From Paenibacillus barcinonensis (lineage in GTDB: Bacteria; Bacillota; Bacilli; Paenibacillales; Paenibacillaceae), in NCBI RefSeq assembly GCF_003217495.1, contig NZ_QJSW01000013.1:103093-167092 (forward strand): a DNA stretch of 64,000 bases, given 5' to 3'. The translations under genes were made by a program, and so were the position numbers. Below are positions 18,499 through 26,111 of this stretch, piece after piece (position 1 is the first letter of the stretch; each line of letters opens with the position of its first letter). The notes beneath the pieces are model-generated. The model was given only the letters and a program-made list of their open reading frames with translations. It was not told the origin of the DNA and ran no database searches.

Positions 18499-19260
18499 CT
18501 ACTCTACTAAGTTCAATCTCTCTAACTCTGGAGTCATAAAGCTTGTCAGATAATACGCCACCGTGGAAGGTTGGTGCATGATAAACATGTGAGTACCCTC
18601 TCTAATGGTCTGAAGCTTCATCTGTGTATCAAAATAACGTCCCCACTTTAGCGCTGACTGGAGGGGAACGGCATTGTCCCGTTCTCCCCACAGATACAGT
18701 ACCGGTACAGACATCGGCTGATGTTCAAGCGTTGTTGCCGAAGCAAGCAATCGAAAATCCGCTCGAATCACAGGCATAAAATAATGTAAAAGCTCTTTTT
18801 CATGAATGAGCTCCTTGGGAAGACCATCATAGGAAAAGAGATGTTCGATCAGATCATCATCCGACATCTGATCATAACGATGGATACCGCATTCGGCAGG
18901 AGTGCTGCAGGCGGACAACACAAGCCGCAAGGTTCTTGAAGTATCCGGAATTGCCTGCTGTAACCGCTGGGCTACAAAGTAAGCTGCAAGTCCGCCAAGA
19001 CTGTGCCCCAGCAACGTAGCACCAGGCTTGATCACAGCCAGCAACTCGTCGGTGTAAAGCTCGACAAGTTGCTGCATATGCTCCAGAGGCGCTTCCGTGT
19101 TCAGCCCATGACCGGGAGGCGTAAATGCCCAGATCTCCACATCCGGGAGGTAAGGCACTAAAGGCTGAAAGCTCCGGGAGTGTCCACCGAGATAAGGAAA
19201 ACAGATCACCTGTCTGTTCCCCTTGCCCTTTTGCAGTCGTTCAAGATACGTCTGTCCCAT
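18499..19260 (-). CDS. Type II thioesterase (GrsT-like)
   Basis: About 253 residues, an alpha/beta hydrolase with nucleophile elbow GHSLGG, catalytic Asp in LYLWGERDNAVPL and His in GTHMF; the start CFPYLGGHS is typical of NRPS/PKS editing thioesterases. Such enzymes free stalled carrier proteins. No thioesterase domain exists in the megasynthase, so a role in release is also possible. The ATG at 19260 (or GTG at 19263) follows GGAGG; the open frame upstream overlaps the preceding gene. Confidence 0.9.
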   Translation of the reverse strand: MGQTYLERLQKGKGNRQVICFPYLGGHSRSFQPLVPYLPDVEIWAFTPPGHGLNTEAPLEHMQQLVELYTDELLAVIKPGATLLGHSLGGLAAYFVAQRLQQAIPDTSRTLRLVLSACSTPAECGIHRYDQMSDDDLIEHLFSYDGLPKELIHEKELLHYFMPVIRADFRLLASATTLEHQPMSVPVLYLWGERDNAVPLQSALKWGRYFDTQMKLQTIREGTHMFIMHQPSTVAYYLTSFMTPELERLNLVE

Positions 19261-19289
19261 CACTCCGTCACCTCCATTCGTTAATCCGT

Positions 19290-20183
19290 TTACTTCGCTT
19301 CCTTCCATTCCAGAACATATGCGGGAAAGGTCTGAAGCGTAGTGTCTACCTTTTTGCGTTTGAAAACAAAGTGAATAATAATTGCCGAGGCTACAAAAAA
19401 GAAAAATTGCATGATCTGTACTTGCGGATTAAAGTAATACAGATCGATCTGACTTCCTGTCGCCACCAGCCAGAAGGCCAAGAGGTAAAATAGCAGCGTG
19501 CCCTTCGTTGCATTAAAGATATAGCTTTGAAATACGATAAATGCCATGAGTTGAACGACGTAATATATGTAGGTGGTTGAAGTGCCAAAGGAAGAGATCA
19601 GATAGCCTGGAAGCACCCACAGTCCAAAAAGCAATCCTGTAATCAGACCACTTGCTACATTGTTTTTTAACTTGCCTTGCAAGAACGGAAGCAAAAATCC
19701 AATCCAGCCAAACAACCCCCCGATGAGTCCCGTCTCCTTGAACAGATTCAAAATGCCGAGCCAAATCATTTCCGGTACACTATATGTCAGTTCAGGGACC
19801 GGTATGCCGAACAACAGGGAGCCAAAATGCATCGACGATGCAAACACGATAGAAATCCCGATAATTATCGGAATCCAGAACAGGTCCTTCTTTCGTGGAA
19901 CCAGCTTCAAAAACATGCCCTTCAGTGCATCTTTGCCACCTATCAGATAACACGTAATTAATCCGGCAATGGAGGGAGAATACAGGGCAATGATAGCCAG
20001 CGGATGCATGAGGTGCAGCTCACCTGTGATCGGCACGATGAAATCCGGGAATAACATGAACATGCTCGCAATACCGTAGCAAGTCCCGAAGGAAATCGCC
20101 AGGAACAGGTACATGTATTTATTGGATGGACTGGCCGCCGGACTCGCAATCGGACGAAGCGATGGCTGATTAGCTGTAATCAT
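19290..20183 (-). CDS. CPBP-like polytopic membrane protein, catalytic motifs degraded
   Basis: 297 residues with about eight membrane segments. The fold resembles CPBP (CAAX protease and bacteriocin-processing) proteins, but where an EExxxR motif is expected the sequence reads KETGLIGG, and the later FxxxH site reads FGLWVLP. It is therefore probably not an active protease. Its ATG overlaps the upstream ACP stop, so it belongs to the cluster operon. Possible roles are self-immunity or help with export. Low certainty on family. Confidence 0.6.
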   Translation of the reverse strand: MITANQPSLRPIASPAASPSNKYMYLFLAISFGTCYGIASMFMLFPDFIVPITGELHLMHPLAIIALYSPSIAGLITCYLIGGKDALKGMFLKLVPRKKDLFWIPIIIGISIVFASSMHFGSLLFGIPVPELTYSVPEMIWLGILNLFKETGLIGGLFGWIGFLLPFLQGKLKNNVASGLITGLLFGLWVLPGYLISSFGTSTTYIYYVVQLMAFIVFQSYIFNATKGTLLFYLLAFWLVATGSQIDLYYFNPQVQIMQFFFFVASAIIIHFVFKRKKVDTTLQTFPAYVLEWKEAK

Positions 20184-20443
20184 TGTGCCACCTCCTTCGC
20201 CGCAAGCTTTCTCTCAATCAGATCATGCAGTCGATTAATCGTACTGAAATTGGCCAGGTCCAGGTCTTCATTCCCGATCTCAATCTGGAATCTGCGCTCC
20301 ACAAAATCCACCAAACGCATGGCAAACAGTGAATTCACAAACCTCATTTCAAAATAATTATCATTGTCACTAATCTGAGCGTCCTCATGTTCCATAGTGA
20401 GGTTGTTTCCGATAAACTCCCGAATGTCCTGACGAAAATCCAC
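20180..20443 (-). CDS. Acyl carrier protein of the hydroxymalonyl extender pathway (FkbJ-like)
   Basis: 87 residues. The phosphopantetheine serine lies in FVNSLFAMRLV, the pattern of ACPs that carry glyceryl- and methoxymalonyl-type units (FkbJ, ZmaD). It follows the FkbH-like gene closely (15-base gap), as in characterised extender cassettes. The likely path is glyceryl-ACP, oxidised in steps to hydroxymalonyl-ACP, which is then delivered to a ketosynthase module. Confidence 0.85.
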   Translation of the reverse strand: MDFRQDIREFIGNNLTMEHEDAQISDNDNYFEMRFVNSLFAMRLVDFVERRFQIEIGNEDLDLANFSTINRLHDLIERKLAAKEVAQ

Positions 20444-20458
20444 TGCTTTTCCCCCTTG

Positions 20459-21508
20459 TTATTGATGTAGTCTTTCAGGCACACAAACTTCAATATAGTC
20501 TGGAAACTCCACAACCTGCTTCAAATCATGTGAAAAGACGATCTTCCCGTCCGAATCTTCTGACTGCTGTGTAAAGCCGGCAAAACGATAGCTGATATTC
20601 ATCATCCGGTTTCTCCCGGTATCTCTGAAATCAGCGAGCATCTGCTTGCCCTGTTGCTGTGCTTCGCGCATGATGTAAGTGAGCAGCACACTACCTGCCC
20701 CCCTGGACATCACCCTGCAGGACATCAGCAGCATGTTCAATCTCCAGATATTCGGCTGCTTGTGAACAAGCGCAAGCCCAATCTTTCCATATGTTCCGTA
20801 CTTGTCTTCAAGTTCACACACCAATAACAAGTAATCCTGCGAATTCATCAGCTGATGCAATTCCTCATAGCTGTAAGTGATGCCCGTAGCATTCAGCTGA
20901 TTGGTACGGACCGTAAGCTCTTCGGCTCGCTGAAGATCATCTTCTGTCGCTTCGTAGATCGTAAACTTCATACCAAGTGAAGCCAGAAATTGCTCAGAAG
21001 GCCCTTCATACTGTTCCTCAGCCTGCTTTCGAAGTGTATCTGCCTGATACATCTGCCTTCTGCGTGCGGAGTCAGCTGTAATGAATCGAGGCATCAATCT
21101 CGGATCATCCAGCATCGTCTCGTAATGGTCTGCATGAAGAACATGGATATCTGCGTGTACACTTTTCACCTCCTCCAGTTCAAAGGGCTGATCATCAACA
21201 AACAAGAGTGCATCTATTCCGATGTTCAAGTTTTGCTGAATCCGTTGAATGGAGGTAGACTTTGCGTCCCAATGGATTTCGGGGTACAAAAAATACTGGG
21301 CCATGCCAAGCTCGGTAAGTTTGGCCCATGCCAGCTCCGCATCATTTTTGCTGGCAACGGAGTGTAATATCCCGCGGCTGTCTAATTGTTCAATCACCTC
21401 CTTTATATGCGGCCTTAACTGCACATCCCCGGACTCTAACAAAACCCCATTCCAGATCGTATGGTCCAGATCCCATATGACACATTTGATATCCTTCGTC
21501 CGCTCCAT
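20459..21508 (-). CDS. HAD-superfamily FkbH-like glyceryl transferase/phosphatase
   Basis: About 349 residues. The N-terminal HAD motif CVIWDLDHTIWNG and the LFVDDQPFELEEV segment define the FkbH family. These enzymes take the glyceryl group from 1,3-bisphosphoglycerate, remove phosphate and load the discrete ACP. The C-terminal part (about 180-349) is the GNAT-like region found in FkbH proteins. The ATG at 21508 is preferred because GGGAGG is seven bases upstream; the ATG at 21514 is too close. It lies between the 3-hydroxyacyl dehydrogenase and the ACP, as expected for this pathway. Confidence 0.9.
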   Translation of the reverse strand: MERTKDIKCVIWDLDHTIWNGVLLESGDVQLRPHIKEVIEQLDSRGILHSVASKNDAELAWAKLTELGMAQYFLYPEIHWDAKSTSIQRIQQNLNIGIDALLFVDDQPFELEEVKSVHADIHVLHADHYETMLDDPRLMPRFITADSARRRQMYQADTLRKQAEEQYEGPSEQFLASLGMKFTIYEATEDDLQRAEELTVRTNQLNATGITYSYEELHQLMNSQDYLLLVCELEDKYGTYGKIGLALVHKQPNIWRLNMLLMSCRVMSRGAGSVLLTYIMREAQQQGKQMLADFRDTGRNRMMNISYRFAGFTQQSEDSDGKIVFSHDLKQVVEFPDYIEVCVPERLHQ

Positions 21509-21526
21509 GGACATGCCTCCCTTTAG

Positions 21527-22378
21527 TTAATAGGCATAGAACCCCTGACCCGTCTTGCGTCCCCACTGTCCTGCATCCACCATCTTCTGCAACATCGGAC
21601 AACAACGGAATTTCGGGTCCTGATAGCTGTCGTACAACACTTTCAATGAGTGCACAACGGTATCCAGACCAATCAGATCGGCTGTTTCCAAAGGGCCCAT
21701 CTGATAATTAAAGCCCTTCTTCATAATGGCATCGACCTGCTCGGCTGTAGCAATCCCATCCTGGACAATAAAAGCCGCTTCATTCATCAACAAATGCGAA
21801 AGTCGGTTGGAGACAAACCCTGGCAAATCTTCAATGACAACCGGATTTTTGCCGAGGGACTCCAGAAATGCCACCATGCCCTGCTCGGTTTCAAGTGTCG
21901 TATGCTGGCCTTTGATGACCTCGACCATTGTTTTGACAGGAACCGGATTCATCAGATGTACACCGATAGCACGGCCTGGGTCAGGCAGATAGGAAGCCAG
22001 CTTGGTGACCGAAATACAGCTGGTATTCAGGGCATAAAGAGCTTCAGGATGAGCCTTGTGGCTTAAACGTGCATAGACTTCCCTTTTCGAATCCAGATGT
22101 TCTGTCACATTCTCAATAATGATGCCAGCCTCTTCCACGCCAGCGTCATGTATCTGCAACGAGATGCGATCCATGATCACATCAAGCGAAACCTCACCGT
22201 ACCCTCGTTGTAAGAAACAGGCTGAACGGTACTCACGGCGTATCCGATCCGGAGCCAAAGCTATGACTGACTCCGAATGATCCTGCAAAATCACCTGATA
22301 TCCGGCTCTGGCAACATCCAGAGCGGTGGCACATCCCATGACTCCAGCGCCAATGATTGCGATGAGTTGATTGTGCAT
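21527..22378 (-). CDS. 3-hydroxyacyl dehydrogenase of the extender pathway (FkbK/ZmaG-like)
   Basis: About 283 residues with the Rossmann motif IAIIGAGVMGCATA at the start and the family segment GIHLMNPVP (here GVHLMNPVPVKTMVEVI). In methoxymalonyl/hydroxymalonyl pathways this enzyme oxidises the primary alcohol of glyceryl-ACP. Two starts are possible: ATG 22378 (GGGGAGAG upstream, normal family N-terminus) and ATG 22420 (AAGGAG at ideal spacing, overlapping the aminotransferase stop by 14 bases). I favour the shorter form, but both are well supported. Confidence 0.88.
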   Translation of the reverse strand: MHNQLIAIIGAGVMGCATALDVARAGYQVILQDHSESVIALAPDRIRREYRSACFLQRGYGEVSLDVIMDRISLQIHDAGVEEAGIIIENVTEHLDSKREVYARLSHKAHPEALYALNTSCISVTKLASYLPDPGRAIGVHLMNPVPVKTMVEVIKGQHTTLETEQGMVAFLESLGKNPVVIEDLPGFVSNRLSHLLMNEAAFIVQDGIATAEQVDAIMKKGFNYQMGPLETADLIGLDTVVHSLKVLYDSYQDPKFRCCPMLQKMVDAGQWGRKTGQGFYAY

Positions 22379-22406
22379 ACCTAATCTCTCCCCTGTTGAT
22401 CTCGCA

Positions 22407-23726
22407 TTAGACAAGTTCATCGTATATCTCTTTCATCTCGGCAATCGCCGCAGGTACACGCTCGCTGAACCAGGCCACATCCTCCATGTCCAGCATAATA
22501 TTGGGGTACATGCGAGAAAGCGTAGATACGAGAATACCATGCTCGGCAAGCTTGTTATTTAATAAAATGTCAAAGGACATCAATTCAAAGGTGTACTCCG
22601 CCGTATCCAGCAGCGGCTCTGGACAGCAGTGATACGAAGCACACCCCGGCGGACCCTGCACAATAAGTGGCAATCCTGCCTTTGCCGCCTCTTGCTTGAA
22701 GATGTCATGAATCATCTCGGCATGAAGATTCATGCGATTCATGGCTTTTCCTTCATTGCGGCCCAGCATTTCCAGCGTTGCCTTCACCGCGGCTGTGCCT
22801 AACGGATAACCGTTAAACGTTCCCGCATGAATGACCTTTTTGTCTACGAGGAGCTTCATGATATCGGCTCGCCCAACCAATGCAGAGACTGGAACGCCAC
22901 CGCCAGCAATGGCTTTCCCGAGCGTGGTCAAGTCGGGTGTAACACCGAACATCTGCTGAGCCCCGCCGAGTCCCATACGAAATCCAGTAATAATCTCATC
23001 AAAGATGAGCACAACCTGATGATGATCACACAACTCTCTGACCCGCTTCAGATATTCCGAGGCTGGCATAATACCTCCCCCGTTCACACAGACCGGTTCC
23101 ATGATTACAGCTGCAATGTCATCACCCTGCTCAACAAAAAGCTCTTCCAGACGCTCAGCATCATTCCACGGCAGCAGATAGGATTGAGATTCCATCACAT
23201 CTCTGGCTCTTCCCTTCGTGCCTTTCATATCACCCGGATAGTCCGAAGGTACAGGCAGCCCTGTGCGAGGTGTCTTTCCTCCCATAATGTTGTCCGAGTT
23301 GCCATGGTAATGACCTTCAAAACGAACAAAGCGATTTTTGCCAGTCCATGCGCGAGCAAGACGAAGTGCATTTTGTACAATCTCCGTACCCGACAGCCCA
23401 AACCGGATCATCTCTGCAGAAGGCACATATTGATGGATTAATTCAAGCGCTTCTGCATCCAGATCACAGTGGCTAACCGAGAGAACACGATCAATCGTCT
23501 CCTTCAGGCAATCGTTATATTCCTCGTTTCCATGACCTACAATCAGCGCACCAAAGCGGGCATACAAGTCCAGATATTCACGTCCGTTCATATCTGTCAC
23601 TCTGCTTCCTGCAGCACGGGTGAAGTGCAGTGGCGTCTCTTCCCACGGAAGGTGAAAATTATAATGAACGCCTCCGGGAAGCCGCTTCTTAACCCGCTGG
23701 TTATACTCCGTCATCTCTATAATCAT
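22407..23726 (-). CDS. PLP-dependent class III aminotransferase (GSA-aminotransferase-like)
   Basis: 439 residues. The PLP lysine is in TTLGKAIAGGG, the Asp in IFDEIITGFR, and SGTEIVQNALRLAR is the GSA-aminotransferase phosphate-binding region. Tetrapyrrole synthesis is unlikely because the gene lies inside the cluster. In iturin and mycosubtilin synthases a GSA-type aminotransferase domain turns a beta-keto acyl-ACP into a beta-amino acyl-ACP; here it seems to be a free-standing version acting with the FAAL-ACP-KS protein. Its ATG overlaps the transacylase stop. An alternative is amination of a beta-keto group made by the megasynthase. Confidence 0.85.
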   Translation of the reverse strand: MIIEMTEYNQRVKKRLPGGVHYNFHLPWEETPLHFTRAAGSRVTDMNGREYLDLYARFGALIVGHGNEEYNDCLKETIDRVLSVSHCDLDAEALELIHQYVPSAEMIRFGLSGTEIVQNALRLARAWTGKNRFVRFEGHYHGNSDNIMGGKTPRTGLPVPSDYPGDMKGTKGRARDVMESQSYLLPWNDAERLEELFVEQGDDIAAVIMEPVCVNGGGIMPASEYLKRVRELCDHHQVVLIFDEIITGFRMGLGGAQQMFGVTPDLTTLGKAIAGGGVPVSALVGRADIMKLLVDKKVIHAGTFNGYPLGTAAVKATLEMLGRNEGKAMNRMNLHAEMIHDIFKQEAAKAGLPLIVQGPPGCASYHCCPEPLLDTAEYTFELMSFDILLNNKLAEHGILVSTLSRMYPNIMLDMEDVAWFSERVPAAIAEMKEIYDELV

Positions 23727-24703
23727 CGGGCTTCGCCTCCCCCAAATAGTTCAATCTCTGCCGTACAGCGTTCCAGCAGCCTTGATTGATCCTGCTCATC
23801 ATCCAGGGAGTACACATGCATCGAGGCATCGTACTCGCCAAGCATATTCTTGACACTCTGGCCTGGTCCGACATCCATCCAGACTGCAACGCCTCTCTGT
23901 TTAGCTTGAGTCAAGGCCTGAGTCCAGCGAATCGGCTGCAGCAGCTGAGCTGTCAATAGCTTTGGAATCTCTTCTGCTTGCTTGATGAACTCTCCATGCA
24001 CTGTAGAACATATTGCAAATTCAGGAGCAGAGAAGGAGAGGCGGGATACGATCGCTTCCATCTCCGGCTGGATAAATTGCATCAATGCGCTATGGTAGGG
24101 CGCATCTGCTTTCATAGGCATCATGCGAAAGGGAATAAATTCCCCTCCGGCTTCATCCACTTTTTCATCCAGCACACGCAGACCCTGCGCCTCACCCGCC
24201 ACGACAAATTGGTTTGGTGAGTTATATCCAGAGATGGACACATAATGGCTATCACGAATACTCGCCACGATCTGTTCGAGATCGTCCTGCTGCATATCAA
24301 CCACAATGCCCGCTCTCCCCTTCTGTTCTTGTATTGCCCGGTGCATTAATGCCCCGCGGGAAGCTGTAAAACGAACACCATCGGCAAAGCTCAATGCTCC
24401 TGCGGCAACCAAAGCAGCAATCTCGCCCAGACTATGACCGACTGCATAATCCGGGATCAGACCCGACCGACGGGTGAAGGATTCAAACAGCGTATAACTG
24501 GCTGCAAGCACAGCGGGCTGCGCATATTCCGATTGTGTCAATTGCTCGAGAGATCCTGCCAGCACCAATGCTCTCAGATCAAACCCCAGCACCTCACTCG
24601 CTTCAGCAAAAATCCGTTGCGCTTCCGGTTCGGTATTCAACAGATTGCTGCACATACCGATATACTGGCTTCCCTGGCCCGGAAACAAGGCACAGATCGT
24701 CAT
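23723..24703 (-). CDS. Discrete malonyl transacylase (trans-AT, FenF-like)
   Basis: 326 residues with FPGQGSQYIGM, active-site GHSLGEIAA (Ser near residue 92), Arg in ASRGALMHRA and His in ADAPYHS. It is a complete stand-alone acyltransferase. The iturin operon also starts with a discrete malonyl transacylase (FenF) serving the first ketosynthase. Two ketosynthases in this cluster lack a working AT, so this enzyme probably loads malonate, or possibly another unit, onto their carrier proteins. It overlaps both neighbours by four bases. Confidence 0.9.
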   Translation of the reverse strand: MTICALFPGQGSQYIGMCSNLLNTEPEAQRIFAEASEVLGFDLRALVLAGSLEQLTQSEYAQPAVLAASYTLFESFTRRSGLIPDYAVGHSLGEIAALVAAGALSFADGVRFTASRGALMHRAIQEQKGRAGIVVDMQQDDLEQIVASIRDSHYVSISGYNSPNQFVVAGEAQGLRVLDEKVDEAGGEFIPFRMMPMKADAPYHSALMQFIQPEMEAIVSRLSFSAPEFAICSTVHGEFIKQAEEIPKLLTAQLLQPIRWTQALTQAKQRGVAVWMDVGPGQSVKNMLGEYDASMHVYSLDDEQDQSRLLERCTAEIELFGGGEAR

Positions 24704-25857
24704 ATGCCACCACCACGCTTGTAATAAGCCTTCAGCCCATAGTGTGAGATCATCTCCTGCTGCATCTGAGAAGAGCCTTCAATAATCTCCAGAATTTTGG
24801 CTTCCTTGTACAATCTGGACACAGGATACTCACTGCTAATTCCATTCGCACCATGAACCTGAAGCGCATCACTTGCAACTTCAACGGCTATTTTCGATGT
24901 GAAATATTTGGCGATGGTTGTTTCCATTATGGCCTGCGGGTCCTTGGCTTCCCTGAGCTCTGCAGCGCGCAAACATAATGCTCTGGCAGCATGGACTTTG
25001 GTTACTGCATCACCGATCATGCCACGAATGAGCTGGAAATGGCTCAACTTCTGATCAAACTGCTTCCGTTTCCGCGAATAGGTCACCATGGAATCAAGGG
25101 CCTCCTGCGCTATCGCCAATCCTGCCCAGGCAATGCTATATCTGCCCTGATCAAGGGCGCTGCTTACGATATATTCGAAGCCTTCGTGAACACGCCCAAT
25201 CAGATGGCTCTTCGGTACACGCACCTCATGAAGATCAATTTCGGCCAGTCCTGTCTCGCCGCCAACCATAACGCCTTCGATAGCCTGAGTCTGAACACCC
25301 TCGAACTGGCGCTCAACCCAGAAGGCTGTACTCCTTCCTTCATGAGAGGCAACGATGATGAAGGCATCGGCCACATGCCCAAATGTGATCCACTTTTTCT
25401 TTCCGTTCAGTACATAACCATCCGCTTCTTCTCGCCATGTTGTCTTCACGTTCTTGGCATCTGACCCCACTTCCGGCTCTGTCAGACCAAAGGCCCCAAT
25501 CCATTCTCCGCTGACTAACTTAGGCAGCCAGGCAGACTTCTGTTCAGGCGAGCCAAACCGTACCAACGTTTCACTCACCAGTGAAGTATGGACTGTCAGC
25601 AAACTTCGAACAGCAGGAAGCGCCTTTCCGAAAACCTCGGTTAACATGCCATACGCCTTGGCACCAAGACCCATGCCGCCATATTCCCGTGGAATAGAAG
25701 CAGCCAAGTAGCCTTTTTCAGCCATCGCCTTAATCAGTGAACGGGGAATAGATTGCTGCTCCTGAATCTGCCGGGCATAAGGACGAATCTCGCGAGCAGC
25801 AAACAACTCGGCTTCATGAACAATCTCTTGCTCCTGCATCAGATCCAGCTCAATCAT
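24700..25857 (-). CDS. Acyl-CoA dehydrogenase family oxidase of the extender pathway (FkbI/ZmaE-like)
   Basis: 385 residues, flavin-dependent acyl-CoA dehydrogenase fold: FGLTEPEVGSDA (FAD-binding), WITFGHVADAF and C-terminal QVHGANGISSEYPVSRLYKEAKILEI-type region. Within FkbH-type cassettes this enzyme performs the second oxidation, giving the carboxylate of hydroxymalonyl-ACP. No O-methyltransferase is encoded nearby, which fits hydroxymalonyl rather than methoxymalonyl. It overlaps the upstream ACP gene and downstream transacylase gene. Confidence 0.87.
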   Translation of the reverse strand: MIELDLMQEQEIVHEAELFAAREIRPYARQIQEQQSIPRSLIKAMAEKGYLAASIPREYGGMGLGAKAYGMLTEVFGKALPAVRSLLTVHTSLVSETLVRFGSPEQKSAWLPKLVSGEWIGAFGLTEPEVGSDAKNVKTTWREEADGYVLNGKKKWITFGHVADAFIIVASHEGRSTAFWVERQFEGVQTQAIEGVMVGGETGLAEIDLHEVRVPKSHLIGRVHEGFEYIVSSALDQGRYSIAWAGLAIAQEALDSMVTYSRKRKQFDQKLSHFQLIRGMIGDAVTKVHAARALCLRAAELREAKDPQAIMETTIAKYFTSKIAVEVASDALQVHGANGISSEYPVSRLYKEAKILEIIEGSSQMQQEMISHYGLKAYYKRGGGI

Positions 25858-26111
25858 TCTACGGCCTCCCCTTGAAGAAGCGATTCATGGAGATAGGTTG
25901 CGAACTCAGCAATCGTTTTGTATTCAAACAACGCAACCGGGCTAATGTCCACCCGCAAATGTTTGCGTGTTCGATTAATGATCTTAAGTGCCTGAACCGA
26001 AGATACACCTATTTTCAAAAAATTCGTTTCTTCATCAATGTCCTCCGGCGCCTGGTTTAATGCTGCAGCAATTTCGCCTTTGATAAACCATTCAATCTCG
26101 TCTCTTGTCAT
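25854..26111 (-). CDS. Discrete acyl carrier protein of the initiation system
   Basis: 85 residues; the phosphopantetheine Ser is in LKIGVSSVQALKIINR. It directly follows the FAAL-ACP-KS gene with an ATGA overlap and lacks the FVNSLF mark of the extender ACP. It probably holds the chain-extended beta-keto (then beta-amino) acyl group, the position filled in iturin synthase by the second in-line ACP. GGAGG precedes the ATG; a longer open frame upstream overlaps the previous gene and is rejected. Confidence 0.85.
   Translation of the reverse strand: MTRDEIEWFIKGEIAAALNQAPEDIDEETNFLKIGVSSVQALKIINRTRKHLRVDISPVALFEYKTIAEFATYLHESLLQGEAVE

Noticed and set aside
22407..23726. Glutamate-1-semialdehyde aminomutase for heme synthesis (hemL)
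   Set aside because: The family fold matches, but the gene overlaps cluster genes on both sides and fits the beta-amination role of iturin-type systems better.
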